Assembly: GCA_964035775.1 (NCBI GenBank)
Contig: OZ038317.1
Coordinates: forward strand, 18,369,997 to 18,433,996
Direction of reading: 5' to 3'
Source: Osedax frankpressi
Taxonomy: Eukaryota > Annelida > Polychaeta > Sabellida > Siboglinidae
Length of the DNA: 64,000 bases
Each line of letters starts with the position of its first letter. The first letter of the stretch is position 1. Positions 1 through 11,580 of the stretch are shown here, piece by piece. The notes under the pieces are model-generated. The model was not told where the DNA came from. It did no database searches and was given only the letters and a program-made list of their open reading frames with translations. The translations under genes and the position numbers were made by a program.

Positions 1-99
1 TTTACACTGACAGTCGATTTCAATCGACAGTATGATTGTCATAATGACAAAATCCACATAGTCTTCGAAATGGGTTTGTTTAGTTGTGTCAATACACGC

Positions 100-375
100 A
101 CATACGCACACACACATATATATACATACATACACATACACACATACACATACACACACATACACACACATACACACACACATACACATATATACAACAC
201 ACACACATACACACACATACACACACATACACACACATACACACATACACACATACATATACACATACACATACACACACATACACCTACACACATACAC
301 ACATATACATACACATACACACTCATACACATACCTACCACGTATACACCTACACCCATGTCAATACACACACAC

Positions 376-416
<41 letters not shown>
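100..416. repeat. (CA)n/(CATA)n microsatellite followed by (AT)n
   Basis: A CA-dinucleotide tract with frequent TA interruptions runs to about 375. It passes through a short break into a pure (AT)n run at about 379-416. All long open frames here are products of the two-base period. Confidence 0.95.
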
Positions 417-420
<4 letters not shown>

Positions 421-719
421 GTATATTTGTTATATTATCTTTAATAACAATTTATGAATTAAAGAACATATTTAAATATTAATTAAACAGGTAATCGACC
501 AAAAGTTGCCAAAAAAACATTGATATCAATCAATATACAAGAAGGTTAATAAGATTGTGTTAATTAAATATAACAAAAGTATTTACTATTTATATTGTAG
601 TTTTTATTTAATCATAATATATAAAATTTATATTTTGGTAAAACCGTAATTAATTACTTACATATAACTAATTTAATATTATAATTGTTATTTAAATAAA
701 CTTATCACACCATATATTG

Positions 720-720
<1 letters not shown>

Positions 721-778
<58 letters not shown>
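721..778. repeat. (AT)n microsatellite
   Basis: A nearly pure TA run with one G interruption near 764. Confidence 0.95.
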
Positions 779-1216
779 CCTATTTAGTTTCTTTATATTA
801 TACAAAAAGAATAATATTTTGTCAGAAATTACTAGTTTTGAATCATATTTCTATAACAAATAAAATGATAATGCATCTCCATTGATATATTCTAAGCTAT
901 GAGTACATTAATTTTTAAGTTAATTAATAATTATAATTACTAAGAAACTATAATATATATGTTGACAATATTAATATACAATATGTTTATTATTTATTTA
1001 ATTATCTACTAATGTATAACGTTATAATTAACATTTTAAATATCAAGTAAATACACACATACACAAACATACATACACACGCACGCACTTTGCCATGCAC
1101 ACACACATACATATATATGTTTATATAGACACTATTTAACAACAATATAGTCATTTTATTATAATCTAAGATTTAAAAAAAACAACATAATTATAAGTAT
1201 ATATATGTTTATAAGT

Positions 1217-1270
1217 ACAAATATGTTTATTGTAAGTATGATATATCATACTTACAATAAACATATTTGT
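1217..1270. repeat. Perfect 54-bp palindrome
   Basis: The 27-base left arm starting ACAAATATGTTTATTG is exactly the reverse complement of the right arm, with no spacer. The flanking bases 1216 and 1271 do not pair. It would extrude as a cruciform or fold into one long hairpin in RNA. Confidence 0.95.
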
Positions 1271-1388
1271 TATAAAACTATCTATACGCTGTATATACGC
1301 TATATATACGCTATCTAATGTGCATCTAACATATTCTTGGCCTATATTATATTATTATATTTATATAAAATATACATTATTTGTAATG

Positions 1389-1433
1389 TACAAAGTACAT
1401 TGTACATTGTACATTGTACAATGTACTTTGTAT
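1389..1433. repeat. GTACATT inverted/tandem repeat
   Basis: The motif TGTACATTG is repeated about three times, and the whole block is bounded by ACAAAGTACATTGTAC and its reverse complement. It is both a short tandem repeat and a hairpin. No function is evident. Confidence 0.8.
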
Positions 1434-2282
1434 AATTATAGTGGTGTTATAATGTGAAATTCTATGAAATGAATACCAAAATGAATTAAAATGCTATTAT
1501 TCAGGGAATATAAATGAAACACACTATTACTAACTACTATTACTATTATAGTTCTACTAATATATATTTTAACTTTACATTGTATTCCAGTTCAATTTAA
1601 ATGAAACATGTTACGCTAACAATAGTTCTGTAAGATGATATATTTTATTTAGATACATTTCTTAATTCATTATATTTTATTTACTAAATATTTAATAATT
1701 AATTCTCCCGTATAGATTATTGTATACGTTATATATTTATTGTGAAAGCTTTACAAAAGAATTCATAACTAAATATTTTGGTAACATATTAATATACCGT
1801 TATGCCTATTTTTGAATATGGTGATAATATTAACATTGTATTAAAATATCACGAATAACACATATTTCTGCCACTCCGTCTCTTTCTCCCTATAATTACA
1901 TCAGAGTTTTTAATTCAATAATTCTCAATAATACCGAAATAATCTGATATTATATTGGAATACTTGGAATATGATCAATTTTTTAATAATAAAATAATGC
2001 ATTTCATATTCTAACATATATTCTAACAAAATTATACGAAAATGTCTCATATAATTATAATTATATTCTATATCCTATAATAGCAAATAATCTTATACAA
2101 TATTATTATATATCATTATTATATAATAATTAATTATAGTTAACATGATATAAGGTACATATATACGTACGCGAGCCCAGACGTTTATAGGCCATTTTGC
2201 GATATATATATTAAGTTTCGCGCATACTGTATACAATCCATCCGATTCCAACGGTGACCACCGAACAATAGGACTGAAGCCG

Positions 2283-2498
2283 ATGCGATGGTCAGCGAGC
2301 AGTGCCAACCGCTGTATAAAAGTTGTAAGGAGGGAGACGCCGCCTCCAATCTCCGAAGACCTGCAATCGTCGAAAAAGTCCGGCAAGCTGAAGAATAGTA
2401 AGCAAATAAAGCAGAAGTACAAATCGCAACGTACCAATGTTTCTTTTTTGAAACGAGAAGACGACGACAGGGAAAAGAACATATTTAGCATACTGAAG
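2283..2498 (+). CDS. Candidate first coding exon of the transglutaminase gene
   Basis: This is a 72-codon open stretch in a locally GC-richer patch. It starts at an ATG (MRWSASS...) and ends FSILK before a GTGGAG donor, leaving phase 0, the phase of the next recognised exon at 3153. It is Lys/Arg/Ser-rich with low hydrophobicity, like the variable N-terminal extensions of some transglutaminases. ILKVE at its end resembles the start of the N-terminal beta-sandwich. About 60 residues of that sandwich are still missing before 3153, so at least one exon is unrecognised. The link to the gene is an inference from position and phase. Confidence 0.4.
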
Positions 2499-3152
2499 GT
2501 GGAGTACCAACTTGTACCCGAGTACTAGTAGCTATAGTAACTTGAATTGCGGTCAGGAGATTTTTAGTAATCGGATAGATAGTTATTAATCTAATACATA
2601 ATGAAACAATATAATACGAAACAATACATAACATATTAACTATACTTATACGTTAAAATTATAAATATTAACTATTGGAATATATTTTAAAAAATTATAA
2701 TGCAGTTATAATAACTTTAGAACTTATTTTATTACGAATATCTACTAACATATAACACATATGAAAGTATTATATAGTAATATATATAATATCATAGTAT
2801 ATATATTCTAAGGTAATACTTTGATTATAACATACAATATAATTATAATTATACTCATTTATTGATGTTAATAATATATATTTTTTATGATTTTATCTTA
2901 AATTATATTTATAGGAAAATAAACTTAAATGTATATTTTTAACAATTATGTTATATATCTATCGTATATATTTATATATGTTTCAAATATAATTCGCTTT
3001 TATGTCAACTCACAAATACGATTAAAGGCGTAATACTTGATAGCAATGACGACGCTAACATCTATTCAATGTTGCGTCATATAAAAAGCGCTATCGCCGA
3101 TGACAATTGTTAGAAACAATTATATAATCATGTACATTACTTGGACTCACAG

Positions 3153-3269
3153 GATTCAAGCGCACATCCTACTGAGATTATAACGGAAGAGAAGATTATC
3201 ATCAGGATTCCATCAGATGCGATCGTCGGTAATTGGAAAGTCTATATAGACACATATAAAGGTATAGTT

Positions 3270-3307
<38 letters not shown>

Positions 3308-4771
3308 TAGAAAGTGTTTAAATATGTATACATTATAATGGGTATTATTAAATTAAATTAAATTAATAATCAAGAACAAATAGTTTCGTTTTCGATCTGA
3401 ATTCGTATATCAATATACCTTGAACATTGCAGCAAAAGATAATCACATCTACCGTACAGAAGTTCCGGAAGTTGTTTGCGTTCTGTATAATGCTTGGTCG
3501 GAAGGTAAGGAAAAACTTTCGTATACGTAAATTGTATAGTATGAAGTTGGTTTGCAATGAAACACGTACATTCCATTGTAAATTATTTGACTCACTATGC
3601 TAGTGAAATACCTAGTGAAATACCTAGTGAAATACCTAGTAAGTGAGTGAGATCAATATAAATAAAGTAAACGATTTAGTTATATATAAACTATGTAGAT
3701 CATATATATATAATATATAAGTATTCATTTTAATATAGAAATAATATATGGCCATGAACAATACAGTGTTATTTGATATGGGTATACAAATATAATATTA
3801 ATTTGTGTTATTTATGATAAATGCATTTGAGATAATAATTAATTTTCTATTCGTTATCATGAAAACATTAAAATAAATGCGTGGCATAATATCCATGTAT
3901 TATTTTCATACTGTGCATTTGTTTTATAAAGTAGTCTGTTAATTTCTATTAAATATGTCATTTCATAAATGGTATGATAATTTATTGAAAATCAGCTTGT
4001 TGGAAGAATGTATGGTTAACTGTTAAAATATGTTACTTAATTAGATAACTGCTTTACACCAGGGAATACACCTACTCCTATACCATTTACTTGTGTACTA
4101 TCATCCAATATGTAGATATTTCCACATAACTACTATAATTCACCCGATATTACGAAGGTGATCAAGTTTACATGAAAGGTGAAGATGCCCGTGAACAGGC
4201 AGTTTTGTCCGAATTCGACATGATTCCAATGGGAAACCATAAACAAGTAACCACTTATCCCTGGCTTTATGGACAGGTTAGATATTAATTGATATTATCA
4301 TTTTGATCTCCCTCTCCCTCTCGCTCTTCCTCTTCCTCTTCCTCTTCCTCTTCCTCTTCCTCTTCCTCTTCCTCTTCCTCTTCCTCTTCCTCTTCCTCTT
4401 CCTCTTCCTCTTCCTCTTCCTCTTCCTCTTCCTCTTCCTCTTCCTCTTCCTCTTCCTCTTCCTCTTCCTCTTCCTCTTCCTCTTCCTCTTCCTCTTCCTC
4501 TCCCTCTCACTCTCTCTATTAGAGAGATTATAAAGAGGAATTCATATCCCTCACCCTTTCCTTCTCCCACTCCCTCTCACTCTCCCTTATCCTATCCACA
4601 TCTTTAAAAACTATACCATTGGTTGCAGTTTGACAAACTTGCACTGGATACCAGTTTCGCTCTACTCGATAAAGCAAACATATCTCTTGAGACTAGGGCT
4701 GATTCTGTATCTGTCACTCAATGCATTTGTAAGTCGGTTAGTTAATGCATGCCAATACATTGATTTAGCCC

Positions 4772-4811
<40 letters not shown>

Positions 4812-4835
4812 TATATATATATAAATATATATATA

Positions 4836-4873
<38 letters not shown>

Positions 4874-6169
4874 ATATACTATTTTGAAAAAGAACATATA
4901 AATAACTTTCTACGTGATATCGTATCTATGCACTCCTCCATTCAAACTTCATATGCCTCTAATCCTAATGTACTACGGTCAATATTCACCAACATCCATG
5001 TCCACCACACTTAGATAGTTAGCCGGGGTTCCCGACATGGACTCATCAAATCTGATTGGTCAGGAGGACCACTAGCCAAGACTACTTCTCAAGGTCACGN
5101 NNNNNNNNNNNNNNNNNNNNNNNNNNNNNNNNNNNNNNNNNNNNNNNNNNNNNNNNNNNNNNNNNNNNNNNNNNNNNNNNNNNNNNNNNNNNNNNNNNNN
5201 NNNNNNNNNNNNNNNNNNNNNNNNNNNNNNNNNNNNNNNNNNNNNNNNNNNNNNNNNNNNNNNNNNNNNNNNNNNNNNNNNNNNNNNNNNNNNNNNNNNC
5301 GGACTCCCGTTCACCGTAATGCACCACAGGTTAGGAATAGAGATAGAAGTGTAAAATGAACTTTGACCTTATCAATGTAGCACCGTGTAATAGAAAACGA
5401 CGGAACATTAATCACGATGGTATTTATGTATTCGATATCGGCGTGCCGTCATTAAGAACATAAGTGATTACGTAGAACGTGTTCCGTTCATTCTTTATAC
5501 TATAGAGACATGGAGCCGTACGAGCAATCTGTGAGAAAGCTGAACGTTACAGCCAAGCATTTCGGATCCCAGTATTTCGTGACAACGTTCAACTGTAACG
5601 AGGTATTTAGATATGTTAATATGTATCTATGTATTGTATTTTACTTACTTCGTAGTATATCCAATAATATACATATAAATATAATATTATATTTAGTATA
5701 ATATACCTTTAATACTCTGCTGTAATTCATATTTAAATGTATTATTTATTAATGTGACTTGTAATGAATCTGATAACTTATGTTTTAATGTATTCGTCTT
5801 CTCTTTCACAAATCCATTTAACGGTTGCGTATCACTTTTCAGATGCGAGTATTCAACGGACACTGCGTTACTTACGTGGTCGACAACGAATGCGAACCCC
5901 CGGACGATTGTAACGATTCCACAATGGAATTCGAGATACCGAAAATCGACAATAACGACGAAAAGGCGGAAATTAAATACGAATCGGCTACGCCCGTTTT
6001 TAACGGAGGGAGTCGGTTACGTCGGGGAACTGGACCACCCCCGCAACGCTTTCAGTACAACGATCTTGATACATCTAGCCACCGAACTAATCCTACCTCG
6101 ACGGACTACACGTCGCCCAGCGACAGAGACAATACGGACTTTACACAGAAAAACGTGAATTTGTTCTGA
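3153..6169 (+). CDS. Transglutaminase (animal type), interrupted by an assembly gap
   Basis: Animal transglutaminases form Ca2+-dependent glutamyl-lysine crosslinks between proteins. Recognised exons: 3153-3261 ([16 protein letters not shown], end of the N-terminal beta-sandwich), 3433-3504 ([12 protein letters not shown], like ILFNPWC), 4158-4276 ([14 protein letters not shown] and YPWLYGQ), 4629-4728 ([20 protein letters not shown]), 5019 into the gap ([10 protein letters not shown], like VLIGNWSGD), gap edge to 5329, 5506-5602 (VTTFNCNE) and 5843-6169 ([11 protein letters not shown], then an acidic/Thr-rich tail and TGA). Splice phases agree at every visible junction. The Cys-His-Asp triad and the rest of the core and first barrel are not in the sequence. 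They should lie in the N run, which must hide far more than 200 bases. Core assignment is strong; the last two exons are less certain. Confidence 0.85.
3270..3304. repeat. (AT)n microsatellite in a transglutaminase intron
   Basis: A pure AT run lying a few bases downstream of the donor at 3262. Confidence 0.9.
3599..3642. repeat. 12-bp direct repeat, about 3 copies
   Basis: CTAGTGAAATAC occurs three times in tandem with a partial fourth, inside a transglutaminase intron. Confidence 0.9.
4303..4510. repeat. (CTTCCT)n hexamer array
   Basis: About 30 near-perfect copies of a six-base pyrimidine unit fill the intron between the exons ending at 4276 and starting at 4629. It reads as Arg-Gly repeats on the minus strand and Leu-Phe repeats on the plus strand. 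Neither is a gene. Confidence 0.95.
4780..4870. repeat. (AT)n microsatellite
   Basis: Interrupted TA runs in the intron before the exon that enters the assembly gap. Confidence 0.9.
5100..5299. other. Assembly gap (200 N)
   Basis: Exactly 200 unknown bases, a round number typical of a placeholder. The transglutaminase reading frame enters at W-S-G-G and re-emerges near the C-terminal barrel, so several hundred codons are missing and the true gap must be much longer than drawn. Confidence 0.98.
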
Positions 6170-6230
6170 ATCCGCGGAAAACACGGAAAACAGCTCTATT
6201 GTATTCTACTCTATTGTTTAATGGTATTGA

Positions 6231-6236
6231 AATAAA
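6231..6236 (+). promoter_or_regulatory. Poly(A) signal of the transglutaminase gene
   Basis: AATAAA lies 62 bases after the stop codon, in the only GC-richer patch downstream. The position fits a short 3' UTR. Confidence 0.6.
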
Positions 6237-6239
6237 CAC

Positions 6240-7254
6240 ACTTTACGTACTGATTTGTGTCGCTCTTCGTCTTTCGTAATCGCTACATACTAACGATGTC
6301 ATGTATGTAAACATAATTAATTAGTTGAAATCATTTAACGTCGCCATTATATGTGCCTTACTTTTCTATCTTCTCTTTTACGTTCTCATGATAACTGTTT
6401 ATGTAGTTATCTATTTCTTAAACTTTCCGATATAAATTCTATAAATCTACTCACGATACGTTCCGGAATGTTCCTCGATATTTACCCGTAAAATTGGATA
6501 TTCTGCATATTTTATTATAAACGATTGTGTATGATGCTATATTATTGTCATAGTTTCACATAATTTAAATTTTATAATAAATTCAAAGTAAGTACTACTG
6601 TTAAAATATCTCCACTAATCTAGTTGTGTTGTAAAGTAGGAATTTTTAAGACAATATTTAAAACATTTGATTCAATCCTAAAATCATTACAAATATAAAT
6701 AACATTTATTTATATTGAAAAATATATAATATTTAATTCTGCTTTAAACACTATTAACTTTCAACATTATTATCTACCGCGTCATACTACACTGGAGTAC
6801 CCAAGTCTGTGATTAGATGTAAAAACATCTACTACAAGCTGGTTGCTATAGAAAGTCAGTGTGGGCATAACGTGGGGGCGTATTTCGTATTAAAGTAATT
6901 ATAATTATTTAACTAGTACAAGAAATACACATTTTAATAATAAATGATTAATAATTAGTTAAAGGACCCATGAATAATCTTAATTATATTTCAATATATT
7001 TTCAAAATTAATTAATATCATTATTAATTTTAATTAAAAATAAATTTAAAATGAACATTTTCCATGTTTATTCCGTAAATATAGAAAGAATCATAAATTG
7101 AATTTCCTATAAATCACAATATATTTTATTGGTTCAATCCGCATTAAATATTCCCATTGAATTCGTTGAAACTATTTTTGCTGATTTTAAGCAATCACTT
7201 TTTTCCGTCGCCTTGTTTAATGTGGTTTTTCAGTAAACTTCAGTTTCAATCATA
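6240..7254. other. Intergenic region between convergent genes
   Basis: No exon is seen. It separates the 3' ends of the transglutaminase (+) and TIMM21 (-). TTTATT at 7125-7130 reads AATAAA on the minus strand and could be the TIMM21 poly(A) signal. Confidence 0.5.
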
Positions 7255-10200
7255 TCAGTGAATAAAAGGTGCATTGTTATCGGGCAAACGATTATCTTCT
7301 AGTATGATGCTGCGCGAGTTATCCAGTTCCACCAGTAAGTACCGGTATTCGAAGTGAGAGCCGAGTTCCTGTGTGCAAATCCAACTTAGACGAACAGAAT
7401 TGCGATTACGAAACGGTGATAACTTCGATGAGATCGAACTTCGACCTCGCAACAAGGAAAATAATATTATATGGAGCTTAGGTGATTATGTAATATTTAT
7501 ATAACAAGGCCAATATAAGTATGATAATATATAAGTATATTAAGTATATATTAGTATGATAATATATAAGTATATTAAGTATATATACGTATAAGTATAT
7601 ATAAGTATAATAATATATAAGAATATTAAGTATATATACTTATAAGTATATATAAGTATGATAATATATAAGTATATTAAGTATATATAAGTTTGATAAT
7701 ATATAAGTATATTAAGTATATATACGTATGATAATATATAAGTTATTAAGTATATTAAGTATATATAAGTTTGATAATATATAAGTATATTAAGTATATA
7801 TACGTATAATAATATATAAGTATATTAAGTATATATACTTATAAGTATGATAATATACAAGTATATTAAGTATATATACTTAATATACTTGTATATTATC
7901 ATACTTATAAGTATATCAATATATTAATATAAGTATTAATATAAGTATATTGACAATTACCTACTCCGTCTAGATTAAAATTAATATTAAAGCGGACGTA
8001 AGTAACGTACCACCCGAATACGTTAATTAGCGATTACTCTGTAATTCTCATCGAGTTACTCGCTAGCAATTACAGCGGTACTCTAGGTAGACTAGCTTTT
8101 TTCATCTCGCAGTGGACGGTACCCTTGTGGTATTTGCCTTCGATGTAGAACTGCATACGGATTCGCTCCTCATCGCCCACTTTGTAGGTGGCGTGCCTGT
8201 TTCGAGCGTAATGGTTGAACTGAACACAATAGAAAATAGTGGTCAATAGAATTGCAATTTCGTAATAAAATTATTATTGTACATTTTAAAATAGTTTTTT
8301 ATTAATGTAACTATTAAACTACTCACGAATCTTTCTGATGTAACTATTACAAAATCTTATATAATTTTTTTAAGTAAATTATAATTATTATAGAATTTAA
8401 TACAAATAAAATATATTTTCGTTTTTATATAACAAAAAAACTATAGATGATTTTTGTATATTCTGAATTTCTTTTTTTATATAACAATTTTCATGGTTTT
8501 TGGTTTATTTTGCGGTAACTAAACCCAAGAAACCATCCAGGCGCTTTTAGTTTTTTTATTATATAATAAAAAAATTCCGCAAACATTTATATTATTAATT
8601 GATCTAAAGGTAGGCAATGAAATTAATACATTTTTCAAAAGCTCACAAATTAAAACAATCATTAATGTAATAACTATTTGAAATTATTAATTTTATATCA
8701 TTAGGGGATGATTAGTATATATATAGTAAATATGATCTATGTAATTAATATATTTACAAGTTCAGTTGAATATATTCTTTATAATAAGGGAAGTACTAAG
8801 AAGTATTATGGATAGATATCAATAATCTATAATTTTAATTTGTAAACTATAATTATTTAAATTAAAACATATAGTTATAAATCATTTCTTAATATAATAC
8901 ATTTATATAATTGAAATTCTTTTATGAAAAAAAGAGTTATGTTATTCACAATATAGTTAACTAGCAGATATAAATATTTGAGAAGAAATGTATAATTTTA
9001 TCAGTGTAAAATATATACAAATTGATATTCGAAATGAAATGGAGATTTCAAATGTTGTATAAACTCGGAGTTAAAGGAATTTGAATTTATAAAATGAAAA
9101 TATGAGATCAGTAAAAATGTATAACGATTCATCCGAAGTAGAATCCAAAGTTAACAAATATAAACATCGACGAACTGGATATGTTTCCGACGGCCCCTTC
9201 TGGAGGTTTCACCGTAGACCTTGAGAGGTTCACCGAAAGTGTCGATAATCTAGAGGTTGTCGAGAATGATTCTAATTACGAGTAGAATTGTCCGGCAGTA
9301 GATTCCTACGCCATTTCCGTACGTGACGTCGATATGCAAAACGCGGCGAAAATGTTTATTAATATGATACTCTCGTCGATGAAATAATGAAATAACTGCG
9401 ATATCGTAGGGGAACCTCGTAGTTTTTTTTCAGTGTTTTAGATGCCGTGGCATAAACTCCTTGAACAGAATCCGAAGAGAGGAGTTCCTTGCCGATTGAG
9501 AAGAAAATTGCAACTGAACAAAAGTATTAGTTTAATGTTCGCAGTTATGTTTGGAATGTAGTGCAACTTTTTAACTGAGATGAAGCTGGATTTATAAATT
9601 CTTTACAATATTTATAATAAAATTGCTATACGATATTTAAATAATAAGATACAATAGAGTTTATTTTATAATGATTTATACAATAAATAGAATTCATTCT
9701 AGATTATTATAGTACTAATCATTGTTGACACTAATGATTTAATATTGATACTAATGATTTATTATTGTCACTAATGATTTATTATTGATACTAATGATTT
9801 ATTATTGACACTAATGATTTATTATTGATAAGTCTAATAAAAACCTGTGATGCAAATACCTCCGACTACAATAGCCGTATAGGTTACATCATTGCCGACC
9901 CTTTTCACTGAAATTAGGTACAAATATCTTGTATTGAGTTAAGATTAAATATATATGCAATGTCAGCACATTACATATACTTATAAATGGAAATTGATTA
10001 CATTTAATTAATTATAATAACTGATTAATACAAATTTATTATCTATAATAATTATGAGTTATAATTTAAAACCTTTTTCTCCGGTTGATAAATCGGCAAA
10101 TTTCTTCCCACCGACATGTTGGGAAACTTCTTGTTTATTGGAAGTTTTCGCAACCTGAAGTACATTGATTAATAATAAATTTAGGTAAGGTAAACATCTC

Positions 10201-11073
10201 TATCTATGCAAAATAATATTAACATATGTATTACATTGTATTTCTTATATATATATATATTATACATTCCCTATATATACATTATATATAACTATATATG
10301 TATAAATATATCAAGTTTTAGCTCACGGGGACATAATATATAATAAAAAATACTTTTGATATAACTCTGAAGATGATTAATAAAAAAAACACCAAATATA
10401 ACTCAGGGCATGATAAATACAAACGATATGCTGTATGCATGTTTAATCGGTATACTTTATATCAAAATACTTAAATAAAGGAAATTTAATTCAACTCAAA
10501 TAAATTCTCAACTTTTGTTGTAATCAATACGCTGAATTGGAGTATTGCAAATGAAGACACGTATGGTGTTCACTCCGTAAATGCTAAATATCGCATTTAA
10601 ATGGAGACACGTATTATATAAACTGTGTATTTTGCGATATCATATACACCCAACTAGCAAATTTTGTACAAGCCAAGGCGATAATATTAGTTTTGCCCAC
10701 GCATACGAGTGCATGTGCACCTAGATTACCATATGAGTCTAGTTATGTATTTATATTTGTGTTAAACAATTTAAAACTCGTGTTAAATAATCACGCAAAA
10801 TTAATCAACCAAAGTCATTTACTTTAATAAAATGAAATTATTAACTTTATAAGTTATATTACAATATATAAATATTAAATATATAACCTCTTTATTAAAT
10901 TGTGTGATGCTTAAATTGATAAATCTTCTGTTGTAGTAAATACTTGTGGTATCTATTAAATTACAAGTAACATTTTTAACTACAACATTTCTAGGTGAAA
11001 TTACTAAAGGGTATATTTTTGAAGATATTAAATCTCTCGATGTAACTCTTATCATTGAATTCAAAAATGCCAT
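7255..11073 (-). CDS. TIMM21: TIMM21, TIM23 presequence translocase subunit
   Basis: Tim21 is an inner mitochondrial membrane protein. Its intermembrane-space domain docks on Tom22 and links the TOM and TIM23 complexes. Exons in coding order: 11073-10888, 10154-10073, 9907-9845, 9513-9416, 9249-9166, 8219-8082, 7368-7255. Their sum is 765 nt, 254 aa plus stop, close to the human length (248). Residues 1-60 are a basic, Ser/Arg-rich mitochondrial targeting sequence (MAFLNSMIRVTSRD). A membrane segment lies at about 98-117 (VTYTAIVVGGICIT). The conserved domain shows FGEPLKVYGE, RRGRRKHIQF, RMQFYIEGKY, FEYRYLLVELD and IILEDNR. All six junctions keep phase and five donors start GTT. It is divergent from UTP4 with 507 bp between the start codons. 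Confidence 0.95.
7520..7920. repeat. AGTATATATAAGTATGATAATATATA tandem array with a long palindrome
   Basis: Degenerate repeats built on AAGTATATTAAGTATATA fill much of the last TIMM21 intron. The array ends in a perfect inverted repeat at about 7833-7916, which looks like a head-to-head duplication of the array unit. Confidence 0.85.
9715..9835. repeat. 22-bp tandem repeat, about 5 copies
   Basis: Copies of ATTGACACTAATGATTTATT, alternating ATTGACACT and ATTGATACT, lie in the TIMM21 intron just below the exon at 9845-9907. Confidence 0.9.
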
Positions 11074-11580
11074 TTCATGAATAAATTTGTATGAATTAAC
11101 TATCTATATAGTTAATATGTTAATGTATGTTATTATATTTAAATTAAAATATTATAAAAAATAATATCAATCTTTTGAAAAAAAAATTATTTAAATATTT
11201 TTATGTAAATATTATTAAGATAGACTGGATTTTCAAATTTATTAATTATTTTTTTACTAATAATTTTCGAATTCATAAATGAAAATTTATTAGTATTTTA
11301 TTAAATTTACTATAATTAGTATATGCATAAATATAATATTTTAAAGGCATTATTAGTGACTACAATTTGTAATTCAAAGGTTTATAGATAAATGTTGAAC
11401 GATAATAAACGATAATATAATATATATTATAATTTAAAATAGAAAAATTATAATTTTTAACAAGTGTATCACGTATCGTGTATATATATTGCTGTATTCC
11501 TATAATATAAACAATATAGAAGAATAATACATTGCATATATCATTCTAGGTATATAACTTTATATTAACTTATATTAGAA
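11074..11580. promoter_or_regulatory. Presumed bidirectional promoter of TIMM21 and UTP4
   Basis: The 507 bp between two divergent start codons must contain both 5' UTRs and promoters if the start assignments are right. The sequence is AT-rich with no CpG island and no motif I can name. The role is inferred from gene order only. Confidence 0.5.

Larger units (their letters stand above)
1..2150. other. AT-rich non-coding stretch
   Basis: I see no exon here. The stretch holds CA-rich and AT microsatellites, two strong inverted repeats (1217-1270 and about 1389-1430), and otherwise AT-rich unique sequence. GC content rises only after about 2160, just before the candidate first exon of the transglutaminase, so the end of this stretch may contain its promoter. 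Confidence 0.6.
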
